Below the pieces are notes generated by a model, which saw nothing but the letters and a program-made list of their open reading frames with translations, had not been told where the DNA came from and made no database searches. Below, piece after piece: positions 8,572 to 16,306 of a stretch of DNA of 64,000 nt (position 1 is its first letter; every line of letters starts with the position of its first letter). The stretch spans positions 124,001 through 188,000 of the forward strand of contig JAENYV010000004.1 in the NCBI GenBank assembly GCA_016841605.1, written 5' to 3'. Both the position numbers and the translations under genes were made by a program. The DNA is from Dethiobacter alkaliphilus. Its GTDB lineage: Bacteria; Bacillota; Dethiobacteria; DTU022; UBA8154.

Positions 8572-9294
8572 TTAGAGTTTTCGTCTTTTGCTAACTTCAA
8601 GATAGAGCTTCCTGTAAGCTTCTATATCGAAGATTATTGCCTTTTCGGCCTCTTCGGGATCACGATTTTTAATGGCTTTATAAATTGCATAATGGGTTTT
8701 CATTACAAGATCAATATCGCTTTCTTCCAGGGTGATTTTTGAGTAAGTTTGAAATATAAGCTTACGAATAGCCTGGACTATATAATAAAGAACCATATTC
8801 TGTGAAGCTAAAGCAATAATTTCATGCAACTCAAAAGTTCTTTTATCAAATTCTTCTTTTGAATCTACTCTCAAATCAAGAATTTTTGACATTGCTTCAA
8901 GATTTTCCGCTGAACGGTTAAGTGCTGCCATTTTTACAGTTATACATTCAATCGCTTTTCTTGCCTCCATCAATTCATCGAAACTGGCTCTTTGTGTTTG
9001 TAAAAGTAAATCAAGACCATTGACAATTATATCTGAGTTAATTTTCTTAACGAATCTTCCTCCCTTATAGCCCTGCACAGTAGTAATTAATCCTATCCCT
9101 TCCAACTCCCTTAAACCTTCGCGCGTAGCCGCACGACTTATTCCTAAAGTCTGGGACAGTTCTATTTCAGTCGGCAGTTGATCCCCGACATTATATACCC
9201 CGGAAATAATGTAATCTTTCATCATTTCAAAAACGTAATTATGAGCGGAGCTCTTTTTGTAAGGTTTAAAATCAGGCTTAATCTTTTTGTTCAT
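8572..9294 (-). CDS. FadR-type (GntR/FCD) transcriptional regulator, copy 1
   Basis: A 240-residue GntR-family repressor. Residues about 15-80 form the winged helix (QLPTEIELSQTLGISRAATR recognition region, then the wing GYKGGRF); residues about 95-235 are an all-helical FCD ligand-binding domain. It is a close paralogue of the protein at 50889-51626, with the same start and similar length. It is divergent from the dehydrogenase gene across a 471-base control region with two palindromic sites, which suggests autoregulation and control of cassette 1. The ribosome site reads GGGGAGGGG on the minus strand. In copy 2 the equivalent gene lies on the same strand as the cassette, so this gene has been inverted or repositioned. 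FCD domains usually bind small organic acids or acyl-CoAs; the effector is unknown. Confidence 0.92.
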   Translation of the reverse strand: MNKKIKPDFKPYKKSSAHNYVFEMMKDYIISGVYNVGDQLPTEIELSQTLGISRAATREGLRELEGIGLITTVQGYKGGRFVKKINSDIIVNGLDLLLQTQRASFDELMEARKAIECITVKMAALNRSAENLEAMSKILDLRVDSKEEFDKRTFELHEIIALASQNMVLYYIVQAIRKLIFQTYSKITLEESDIDLVMKTHYAIYKAIKNRDPEEAEKAIIFDIEAYRKLYLEVSKRRKL

Positions 9295-9337
9295 AAAAAC
9301 CCCTCCCCTAATAATTCTTTTGAAATAAATTACATAC

Positions 9338-9352
9338 TAATGTCCGACATAA
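9338..9352. promoter_or_regulatory. Palindromic operator (ATGTC-C-GACAT), site 2
   Basis: ATGTCCGACAT at 9340-9350, flanked as TAATGTC-C-GACATAA. It lies about 45 bases upstream of the gntR1 start and overlaps the candidate minus-strand -10 at 9349-9354. This is consistent with negative autoregulation (inference). Confidence 0.6.
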
Positions 9353-9377
9353 TTACGATAATTGTTCTTATTGTGAA
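9349..9377 (-). promoter_or_regulatory. Candidate promoter of gntR1 (minus strand)
   Basis: Reading the minus strand: TTCACA (9377-9372), a 17-base spacer, then AATTAT (9354-9349). The -10 runs directly into the palindromic operator, so a bound repressor would exclude polymerase. Spacing is ideal; the -10 matches consensus at only 4 of 6 bases. Confidence 0.4.
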
Positions 9378-9680
9378 TAATGATGTCTTATTGCTAAACA
9401 ATTCATCCAAAAGTGCTCTAATTTTTTGCTTTTTTAATTAATTTTAGAAAATCTTTCTATTACGTAATATTATTCTACTAAATATCATCTTTTCTGTAAA
9501 GAATAATGTCTTATTATTAGACAGTTTTTTAAATAATATACTTTTCTAATAATCTTCAAGGCTGCACTGTTAATTGAAGATGGTGCGGGCATGAGCTAGC
9601 AGCGTATCAACAAAAACAGTATCCGGAAAGAGTTGGTACAAAAGTTGCAAAATAATAGCAAATATATATTTTCTGACTGG

Positions 9681-9708
9681 TTGCAATAATGCGAGAATGT
9701 CATACTAA
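9681..9708 (+). promoter_or_regulatory. Candidate promoter of cassette 1
   Basis: TTGCAA at 9681-9686 and TACTAA at 9703-9708 with a 16-base spacer, 58 bases before the dehydrogenase start. The -10 overlaps operator site 3 (9706-9720). Consensus match is modest, so the placement rests partly on the operator overlap. Confidence 0.35.
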
Positions 9709-9720
9709 TGTCAGACATTA
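9706..9720. promoter_or_regulatory. Palindromic operator, perfect 15-mer (site 3)
   Basis: TAATGTC-A-GACATTA is a perfect inverted repeat around a single central base, the best copy of the motif in the window. It sits about 45 bases upstream of the dehydrogenase start. FadR/FCD regulators typically bind short palindromes of this size, so this is the probable operator for cassette 1. Confidence 0.7.
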
Positions 9721-9765
9721 ACACGTAAATCATCGCAAGAGAAGTATTAAGGAGGAAATGATATT

Positions 9766-10791
9766 ATGCCAAAAGTTGTTAGCTATTTTCCCAAAGAATT
9801 ATTTGAGAGGAGAAAGGTGGGGATACCTCCCGAGTGGGATGTAAACTTTGCTAAAGATTGGGGAGAAGAGGAGGTCATTGAGGCCTGTAGGGATGCAGAT
9901 TTATTGTTGGTGCCGGCGGCAAACCCGCCAATTACTGCCAAAGTAATCCAAAATATTAACACCATTCGCTTTCTGCAGGTGTTTGGCGCTGGTTTTGATA
10001 AAGTTGATATTGATGCCGCCAGGGAGGTTGAGCTTCCAGTAGCCAATACACCGGGGCAAAATGCCACAACTGTGGCTGAATTTACCATTGGTATGCTTGT
10101 TGCCTTGCAACGGAAAATTTTAATTGGTAAACGGGAGGTGAAAGCCGGCAATCACGAAAGTATTCACCGAGAGTTTATTATAAGCGGATTGAAGGAAATA
10201 AGAGGTGCCACAATAGGGCTGCTGGGTTTGGGAGCTATTGGTCGCCTGGTTGCCCGGATGGCCAACTTTATGGGAGCGAAAGTGAGCTATTATGACCTTT
10301 ATCGTGCAGATAAGAGCATTGAGGAAGAGTTAAAGGTTACTTACTGTTCGTTCGAGGAACTGCTTGCGAATAACGAAGTAATAAGTCTGCATGTTCCCCT
10401 GAATAATCATACACGCGGATTAATATCAAAAGATGAATTTGCGTTAATGCAGCCGGGAACTTTGCTTATTAATACTGCCCGGGGCGAAATTATTGACCAG
10501 GCTGCCCTAGTCGAAGCATTGGAAAGCGGACATCTCGGCGGGGCTGCTGTAGACCACTTTGCACCGGATCCACCGCCAATCGACCATCCTCTCTTGACCT
10601 TATCAGCAGCAGCAAACGACAGATTAATTATCACACCTCATATCGCAGGTGTCACGGCCGGATCTTTTACCCGTATGTTAAAGGATGCTGTGGAAAACCT
10701 GCAGCGTGTGGCAGCAGGGGAAAATCCCAGGTATGTGGTTAACGGTATTGCCCGGGCAAGAAGTCGGGGAGAGAGTCAAAAAGCTTCCTGA
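9766..10791 (+). CDS. D-2-hydroxyacid dehydrogenase, copy 1
   Basis: A 341-residue NAD-dependent D-isomer-specific 2-hydroxyacid dehydrogenase. The Rossmann fingerprint GLLGLGAIGR is at 151-160. Catalytic Arg239 is in NTARG and His292 in TPHIAG. The usual glutamate of the DVFxxEP motif is aspartate here (D268 in HFAPDPP), and the same change occurs in copy 2, so it is a family trait rather than an error. These enzymes interconvert 2-oxo acids and D-2-hydroxy acids. Beside a CoA ligase and 2-hydroxyacyl-CoA-dehydratase-like subunits, a natural role is forming the hydroxy acid that is then activated and dehydrated (inference). It is the first gene of cassette 1, with operator and promoter just upstream and an AAGGAGG ribosome site. 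Confidence 0.9.
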   Translation: MPKVVSYFPKELFERRKVGIPPEWDVNFAKDWGEEEVIEACRDADLLLVPAANPPITAKVIQNINTIRFLQVFGAGFDKVDIDAAREVELPVANTPGQNATTVAEFTIGMLVALQRKILIGKREVKAGNHESIHREFIISGLKEIRGATIGLLGLGAIGRLVARMANFMGAKVSYYDLYRADKSIEEELKVTYCSFEELLANNEVISLHVPLNNHTRGLISKDEFALMQPGTLLINTARGEIIDQAALVEALESGHLGGAAVDHFAPDPPPIDHPLLTLSAAANDRLIITPHIAGVTAGSFTRMLKDAVENLQRVAAGENPRYVVNGIARARSRGESQKAS

Positions 10792-10843
10792 CAAGAAAGG
10801 TAACCGGTAAATCTTTACAAGCAAAGAAGTAGTAAACTTGACT

Positions 10844-10884
10844 GTGGGTATGTGGACCACGCTTTGCGTTGCCCACATACCCAC
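10844..10884. other. Strong 12-bp hairpin between dehydrogenase and ligase
   Basis: GTGGGTATGTGG (10844-10855) pairs perfectly with CCACATACCCAC (10873-10884) across a 17-base loop. No U-tract follows, so it is not a typical terminator. It may be an mRNA-stability or processing element. It lies in a 211-base gap (10792-11002) that is only 24 bases in cassette copy 2, so it belongs to sequence present only in copy 1. Confidence 0.6.
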
Positions 10885-11002
10885 TAACCCCCATTACTGC
10901 AAACGATTTTTATATTAAAAGCTTTAAAAATCAAATGAGCAATATCCGAACCGGCAATTTACGTCCAAATCGGCGGCGCTCATAGAGATAGGAGGATAAA
11001 AG

Positions 11003-12589
11003 ATGACCGTAAGCAAATGGATGCACGTAGGAACGGTTTTGAAGATGAATGCCCTAAATTTTCCTGATAAGTTAGGCTGCCAGGACAAATATAAAAGCTT
11101 TACCTTCAAAGAATGGAATGAGCGGTCTTGCCGTCTGGCCAATGGTTTGCAGGAGATGAGGGTGGGGTACGGCGAGCGGGTTGCCGTTCTATCATACAAC
11201 CGCGTCGAATGGATGGATATTTACTCATCCTGTGCCAAAGGAGGACAAATCGCTGTTCCCATATTATTTCGCCTTGGACCTAACGATTTTGAGTATATAC
11301 TCAATCATGCCGAATGCAAAGCCTTTATAGTGGAAGAACCATTTATCGAAAGCGTTAATAGCATTCGTGATAAACTTAAAACGATACCAGAGGGCAATTT
11401 TATCTACCTGGGGGACGGTAAAGCCCCCGAAGGATACCGGCATTACGAAGACATTTTAAGCGGCAGCTCTCCGGAAGAGCCGGAGGTCATAGTAGATGCC
11501 AAAGACCCCTGGACAATAATGTACACCTCCGGAACAACAGGCAAACCCAAAGGAGTCGTTCGTAACCACGAAAGTAATTTGGCCCAATACCTCCTCAATA
11601 ACATCAACATGGGCGTTTTGCCGACAGATAAGCCTCTACTTGTCATGCCGAGCTGCCACGTCAATTCTGTTTACTATTCCTTCTGCTATACCTATGTTTC
11701 AGCACCGGTAATGATCTATAACTCAGTTAGCTTTGACTCCGAAGACCTGCTAAAAACTATTGAGGAATTCAAACCAACCTTTACCTCCCTTGTTCCAACC
11801 CATTATACTATGCTACTAAGCTTGCCGGACGAGGTAAAGAAGAAATATGACGTTAGCAGCATGAGGCAGCTTCTCATTTCTTCGGCGCCGGCCAGGAAAG
11901 AACTCAAGCTGGCTATTATGGACTATTTTAAGTCGGCAGAACTCTGGGAGGCTTATGGTTCCACCGAAACGGGTTTGATAACCTGCTTACGTCCGGAGGA
12001 TCAGTTCCGCAAGCTGGGATCAGTAGGTAAAGAGATTTTCGGCATTGACGAAATTAAGCTGCTTAATGAAGACGGCAACGAAGTGCCGCAGGGGGAAGTC
12101 GGGGAATTGTACACCAGATCTCCCCTCGTTTTCCAGGAGTACTGGAAAGATTCCGAAAAGACAAAAGAGTCATTCTATGGTGAATGGTGCACTGCCGGCG
12201 ATATGGGGAAAAAGGATGAAGACGGTTATTACTACCTGGTAGATCGCAAGAAAAATATGATTATCACCGGGGGAGAAAATGTCTATCCATCTGAAATTGA
12301 AGAAATTCTTGCCTCTCACCCGGCCATAAAGGATGTTGCTGTGATCGGTATTCCTGATCAGAAATGGGGAGAAGCCATCAAAGCCGTCGTGGTTTTAAAA
12401 CAGGGGTATAAATTCAGCGATGAGATGGGCAGAGAAATCATGGAGTTTACCAAGGGCGGGCTGCCCGGGTTCAAACGTCCCAAGTCCATTGATTTTATCA
12501 GCGATGAAGAAATGCCCAGGACAGCTACCGGTAAAATTCTGCACCGCGTTCTCAGGGAAAAGTACGGAACCTGGAGCGAGGCCAAATAG
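11003..12589 (+). CDS. AMP-forming acyl-CoA ligase, copy 1
   Basis: A 528-residue ANL-superfamily enzyme that activates a carboxylic acid with ATP and CoA. The adenylate P-loop YTSGTTGKPKGV lies near 172-183, the YGSTETG aromatic/adenine motif near 318-324, the hinge DRKKNMIITGGENVYPSE near 415-432 and the C-terminal catalytic lysine in PRTATGKILHRV near 509-520. It begins at ATG 11003 behind ATAGGAGG. It is nearly identical in length and layout to the ligase at 52725-54311. By its cassette position it probably activates the D-2-hydroxy acid made by the neighbouring dehydrogenase, or the aryl acid that starts the pathway; the acid itself cannot be told from sequence. Confidence 0.9.
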   Translation: MTVSKWMHVGTVLKMNALNFPDKLGCQDKYKSFTFKEWNERSCRLANGLQEMRVGYGERVAVLSYNRVEWMDIYSSCAKGGQIAVPILFRLGPNDFEYILNHAECKAFIVEEPFIESVNSIRDKLKTIPEGNFIYLGDGKAPEGYRHYEDILSGSSPEEPEVIVDAKDPWTIMYTSGTTGKPKGVVRNHESNLAQYLLNNINMGVLPTDKPLLVMPSCHVNSVYYSFCYTYVSAPVMIYNSVSFDSEDLLKTIEEFKPTFTSLVPTHYTMLLSLPDEVKKKYDVSSMRQLLISSAPARKELKLAIMDYFKSAELWEAYGSTETGLITCLRPEDQFRKLGSVGKEIFGIDEIKLLNEDGNEVPQGEVGELYTRSPLVFQEYWKDSEKTKESFYGEWCTAGDMGKKDEDGYYYLVDRKKNMIITGGENVYPSEIEEILASHPAIKDVAVIGIPDQKWGEAIKAVVVLKQGYKFSDEMGREIMEFTKGGLPGFKRPKSIDFISDEEMPRTATGKILHRVLREKYGTWSEAK

Positions 12590-12658
12590 CACAAAAATGG
12601 AAATGAACTACCGAAAATAAGCTTTTTAATAAAGACATTATAAAGGAGGAAGCGAACA

Positions 12659-14416
12659 TTGAAGAAGATGATGACGGGGAACGAAGCGATAGCGTATGGT
12701 GCTTACTTAAACGGGGTACGGGTAGGTGCGGCTTATCCCGGTACGCCCAGCACGGAAATTATGGACAATTTATCCAAATATCAGGGCGTATATGCCGAGT
12801 GGTCTCCCAACGAGAAAGTTGCACTGGATACGGGGACAGGGGCCGCGTATGCCGGTACCAGGGCAATGGTATCCATGAAGCATGTGGGTGTAAATGTTGC
12901 ATCTGACTCGCTTTTTTATGCCGTCTATACCGGACTGAAAGCGGGCCTGGTGATCGTAAGTGCAGACGATCCCGGCATGCACAGTTCCCAAAACGAGCAG
13001 GATAACCGCAACTATGCCAGATTTGCCAAATTACCCATGCTCGAGCCTTCCGACAGCGAGGAAGCCAAGGAATACGTCGGAATCGCCCTGGAGATGAGCG
13101 AAACCTTTGACACACCGGTAATGTTGCGGACAGTAACCCGTATTTCGCACTCATCAACTCCTGTGGAAATTTCGGAAGAGGGTCCACCTGCACCGCCGTC
13201 GGAACCCCCCCTTTATGAAAGAAACCCTCAGAAATTTGTTATGGTCCCGGCTTATGCACGTGGGCGTCACATTGTGGTAGAAGAGCGTATTAAAAAAATT
13301 GCTGAATATGCGGAAAACATCTCTATTAACAGAATTGAGCCCGGTGACGATAACATAGGAATCATTGCAGCCGGTTCAGTATACCAGTATGCGAAGGAAG
13401 TTTTCCCTGAGGCTACCTTTCTCAAACTGGGGATGGTCTATCCTCCGCCCGAAAAGCTTATTCGCGAGTTTGCTTCCCGGGTAAAAATGGTAGTTGCCAT
13501 CGAAGAGCTTGATCCCTTCTTTGAAGGTCAGATCAGGCAGATGGGTATTGAAGTTAGGGGTAAAGACATCTTCCCCATTGTTGGAGAATTTAACCCGGGA
13601 CTCATTCGTCAATGTTCAGTCTCTGCGGGTCTCATTCCGGCTTTCGAGGCTACAGCAGAAGCAGCTGCCGCGGGCACTTCCACTACGGAATTGCCTATTC
13701 GTCCGCCCATGCTTTGTCCGGGTTGCGGTCACCGGGGCATGTTTCACGTTTTCCGTGAGTCTGGGGCACTGGTTTTAGGTGATATCGGATGCTATACGCT
13801 GGGCTCTGCCCCTCCCCTCAGTGCCATGCATACCACCGGATGCATGGGTGCCGGCATCGGTGTTGCCCACGGCATTGACAAGGCCGGCGTAAAAGACCGG
13901 ATCATCGCTGTTATAGGAGACTCTACCTTTTTCCATGCCGGTATTCACCCCCTTATTAATGTACTCTATAACGAAAGCACTGTAACCGTTGTTATTGCCG
14001 ATAACAGTGTAACGGCCATGACAGGTCATCAGCAGCATCCGGGTACCGGGATCACCCTGCAAAAAAAGACTACCAGGGCTGTAAATCCGGAGCAGCTTGT
14101 CCGGAGCCTTGGTTTTGATAAAGTGGACATTTGTGACCCCTATGACCTGGACGGCTTGGCAAAAACCTTAGAAGACCACCTGGGAAGCGGTAAGCCTTCG
14201 GTCATTATAGTCAGGCGTCCCTGCGTCCTTTATACCAGAGAAAAGAGCAAAGCTCCTCAAATAGATCCTGAACTCTGTGTAAACTGTGGCACCTGCCTTG
14301 AGTTGGGCTGTTCACCGCTTATGCAGGCAGAAGATTACGTTACCATCGATCCGATTTTGTGTAACGGATGCGGTCTCTGCATACAGGTATGTCCTGCCGG
14401 GGCCATCAGCAAGTAA
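12659..14416 (+). CDS. iorA: Indolepyruvate:ferredoxin oxidoreductase alpha subunit, copy 1
   Basis: A 585-residue TPP-dependent 2-oxoacid:ferredoxin oxidoreductase subunit of the IOR type. It oxidatively decarboxylates arylpyruvates or similar 2-oxo acids to acyl-CoA and reduces ferredoxin. The N-terminal domain (AYPGTPSTEI near 25-34, then an ASKHVG-like block MKHVGVNVASDSLF) precedes the TPP domain. There GDSTFFHAGIH and ADNSVTAMTGHQQHPGTG (about 420-465) bind TPP and Mg. A C-terminal two-cluster ferredoxin domain carries CVNCGTC, then CNGCGLCIQVCPAGA. The start is TTG at 12659, 8 bases after AAAGGAGGA; copy 2 also uses TTG at the same place. In this cassette it may supply low-potential electrons to the BcrBC-like proteins, or make an arylacetyl-CoA. 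Confidence 0.92.
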   Translation: MKKMMTGNEAIAYGAYLNGVRVGAAYPGTPSTEIMDNLSKYQGVYAEWSPNEKVALDTGTGAAYAGTRAMVSMKHVGVNVASDSLFYAVYTGLKAGLVIVSADDPGMHSSQNEQDNRNYARFAKLPMLEPSDSEEAKEYVGIALEMSETFDTPVMLRTVTRISHSSTPVEISEEGPPAPPSEPPLYERNPQKFVMVPAYARGRHIVVEERIKKIAEYAENISINRIEPGDDNIGIIAAGSVYQYAKEVFPEATFLKLGMVYPPPEKLIREFASRVKMVVAIEELDPFFEGQIRQMGIEVRGKDIFPIVGEFNPGLIRQCSVSAGLIPAFEATAEAAAAGTSTTELPIRPPMLCPGCGHRGMFHVFRESGALVLGDIGCYTLGSAPPLSAMHTTGCMGAGIGVAHGIDKAGVKDRIIAVIGDSTFFHAGIHPLINVLYNESTVTVVIADNSVTAMTGHQQHPGTGITLQKKTTRAVNPEQLVRSLGFDKVDICDPYDLDGLAKTLEDHLGSGKPSVIIVRRPCVLYTREKSKAPQIDPELCVNCGTCLELGCSPLMQAEDYVTIDPILCNGCGLCIQVCPAGAISK

Positions 14417-14477
14417 CTGCTCATAAGTCGTTTGACTAATGAATTTTGAATATTTGAAAGAACAAGGAGGATGCAAG

Positions 14478-15065
14478 GTGAAAAACATTGACATTTTAAT
14501 GGCCGGCGTAGGAGGCCAGGGCACCATTTTGGCCAGCAATATATTGTCGGAAGTAGGTCTGGAATTAGGATATACCGTAAAAAAATCAGAAGTACACGGT
14601 ATGGCCCAGCGGGGAGGTACAGTAGAGAGCCATGTTCGCTGGGGTGATAAAGTCTACGCACCCTTGATTGAGCAGGGACATGCAGACTTCCTTGTGGGCT
14701 TTGAAATGTTGGAAACAGCTCGGTGGCCGTTATATTTAAAAAAGGGTGCTGTTGTGATCGTAAACCGTTACCGGATTCCTCCGCCTGTTGTAAATCTTGG
14801 AAAAGCAAAATACCCCTCCGAACAGGAGATCAAATCCATATTAACATCTGCCGGAGGGCGTGTAATATGGGTTGAAGGAACTCGGATAGCCGAAGAGCTT
14901 GGCAACCCCGCTATGGCTGGGGTAGTTTTATTAGGCGTGCTCTCTAACATGCTGGGCTGTAACGAGGATGCCTGGGTGAAAGTTATTCAGCGTCTGGTTC
15001 CGGAGAAATTTTTAGAGCTGAATAAAAAAGCATTCCTGGCCGGCCGGGCTTTACAAGTAGCGTAA
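14478..15065 (+). CDS. iorB: Indolepyruvate:ferredoxin oxidoreductase beta subunit, copy 1
   Basis: A 195-residue gamma-domain-type subunit (POR_N family) that completes IOR with IorA. It opens with the characteristic DILMAGVGGQGTILASN block and has KKSEVHGMAQRGGTVESHVR near 38-57, the usual IorB signature. An ATG at 14439 exists in frame, but GTG 14478 is preferred. It follows AAGGAGG with good spacing and matches the only start available in copy 2 (56256). It lies 61 bases after iorA and is probably translated from the same transcript. Confidence 0.92.
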   Translation: MKNIDILMAGVGGQGTILASNILSEVGLELGYTVKKSEVHGMAQRGGTVESHVRWGDKVYAPLIEQGHADFLVGFEMLETARWPLYLKKGAVVIVNRYRIPPPVVNLGKAKYPSEQEIKSILTSAGGRVIWVEGTRIAEELGNPAMAGVVLLGVLSNMLGCNEDAWVKVIQRLVPEKFLELNKKAFLAGRALQVA

Positions 15066-15151
15066 TAGTATTCTCTTTTGAAACACAGCTCCTGTTAAAA
15101 GTAAGCGAACCGGCTTCGCTCGATGAGAAATAAGCAGAAAGGAGAGTGCAA

Positions 15152-16306
15152 GTGAATACAGGATTGAACATAGAAGTGCTGGAGTACTTTAATAAAGTAA
15201 CGGAAGATCCCGGTCAGGAAGCCAGGCTGTGGAAAGAGGAAACGGGCGGGAAAGTAATTGGTTTTCTTCTGACCGATGTACCTGAAGAATTGATCCATGC
15301 GGCGGGGTTTTTTCCTTTTGGCATCTCTGGAGGGAAAAGGAGGATGAGTCTGGCTGATGCTCACCTGCAAATATGGACCTGTTCTTATGTTCGCAGCAAC
15401 CTTGCAATGGCCCTTGGAGGAGAGCTCGATTTTTTAGACGGTCTTGTCATCCCCCAAAGATGTGATGAAACCAGAATGGTTATGGGCATCTGGAAACACC
15501 AAAAACCACTTTCTTTCATGGACAATTTTCGTCCTCCCCGGCAGGTGGAGAGGCCCAGCGCTAAAAATTATTATCTTGGAGAACTGAGGAGATTTAAAAA
15601 AAAGCTGGAAGAGTTCCGCGGCTCAGAGATTACCGATGAAGAGCTAAAGCAGAGTATTAGGCTATATAACAGCAATAGAACTCTTCTGGAAAAGCTTTTT
15701 GACCTTCACAGGCAAGATCCGTCCCTGCTTAGCAGCCGGGAACTATACAATATCATCATGGCTTCCATGATCATTTCCAGGAAAAAACTGAACCGGCTTT
15801 TGAACCGGCTACTGGATACCTTAAACCCCAAGCTGCCCGAAGAGACTGATTGCAGGGTAAAAATTTTTATCTCCGGAACATTTCTGGAGCCTTTGGAAAT
15901 TGCCGATTATATTGAGGAAAGCGGCGGAACCATAGTTGGAGACGACCTAAAAAGCGGATCCCGTTACTTTAACGGTAATGTTCCGGAAGAAGGCGACTTT
16001 CTGGAAGGATTTGCCGAAAGACAGATGCAGAAAATGCCTTCGGCAAGTTTTGATACTTCAACAAATCCGAGAAGGCACTTTTTGGTAAATGCTGTCAAAG
16101 AAAAAAATGCAGATGGGGTTCTTCTCCTTCACCTCAAGTACTGTGAACCGGAGAACTTTGATTATTATGATACAAAGCAGGCACTGAAAAAAGCCGGAAT
16201 CCCAGTACAAAAGATCGATACTGAGTTTGGAGAGACTTCACTGGGACAGCTCCGGACAAGAGTACAGGCTTTCATGGAAATGCTGGGGGGTGTGGAACTA
16301 ATATGA
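15152..16306 (+). CDS. BcrC/HgdB-like Fe-S dehydratase/reductase subunit, copy 1
   Basis: A 384-residue member of the 2-hydroxyacyl-CoA dehydratase / class I benzoyl-CoA reductase catalytic-subunit family (HgdB, FldC, BcrC). The C-terminal block LKYCEPENFDYYD...TSLGQLRTRVQAF is diagnostic. Candidate cluster cysteines are C77 (WTCSYVR), C104 (PQRCDETR) and C331 (YCEP). GTG 15152 is chosen over GTG 15146, which would sit on top of the AAAGGAG site, and because copy 2 starts at the matching codon. It overlaps the next gene by 4 bases, so the two subunits are translationally coupled. The partner ATPase activator (HgdC/BcrAD type) is not found in this window. The reaction could be syn-dehydration of a 2-hydroxyacyl-CoA or reduction of an aryl-CoA. 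Confidence 0.87.
   Translation: MNTGLNIEVLEYFNKVTEDPGQEARLWKEETGGKVIGFLLTDVPEELIHAAGFFPFGISGGKRRMSLADAHLQIWTCSYVRSNLAMALGGELDFLDGLVIPQRCDETRMVMGIWKHQKPLSFMDNFRPPRQVERPSAKNYYLGELRRFKKKLEEFRGSEITDEELKQSIRLYNSNRTLLEKLFDLHRQDPSLLSSRELYNIIMASMIISRKKLNRLLNRLLDTLNPKLPEETDCRVKIFISGTFLEPLEIADYIEESGGTIVGDDLKSGSRYFNGNVPEEGDFLEGFAERQMQKMPSASFDTSTNPRRHFLVNAVKEKNADGVLLLHLKYCEPENFDYYDTKQALKKAGIPVQKIDTEFGETSLGQLRTRVQAFMEMLGGVELI

Larger units (their letters stand above)
9295..9765. other. Divergent control region of cassette 1
   Basis: This 471-base AT-rich region between gntR1 (-) and the dehydrogenase (+) carries two palindromic operators (9338-9352 and 9706-9720), each overlapping a candidate promoter. 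It also has looser half-site pairs: TGTC 9507-9510 with GACA 9520-9523, and a similar TGTCTTATTGCTAAACA stretch near 9384-9400. A hairpin ATCTTCAA/TTGAAGAT lies at 9552-9581. An open plus frame ending just after the -35 (about 9600-9690) is not recognised and has no start. Confidence 0.5.

Noticed and set aside
9600-9690. Protein-like open frame upstream of the cassette 1 dehydrogenase
   Set aside because: No start codon, stop just upstream, no recognised family, and it overlaps promoter elements.
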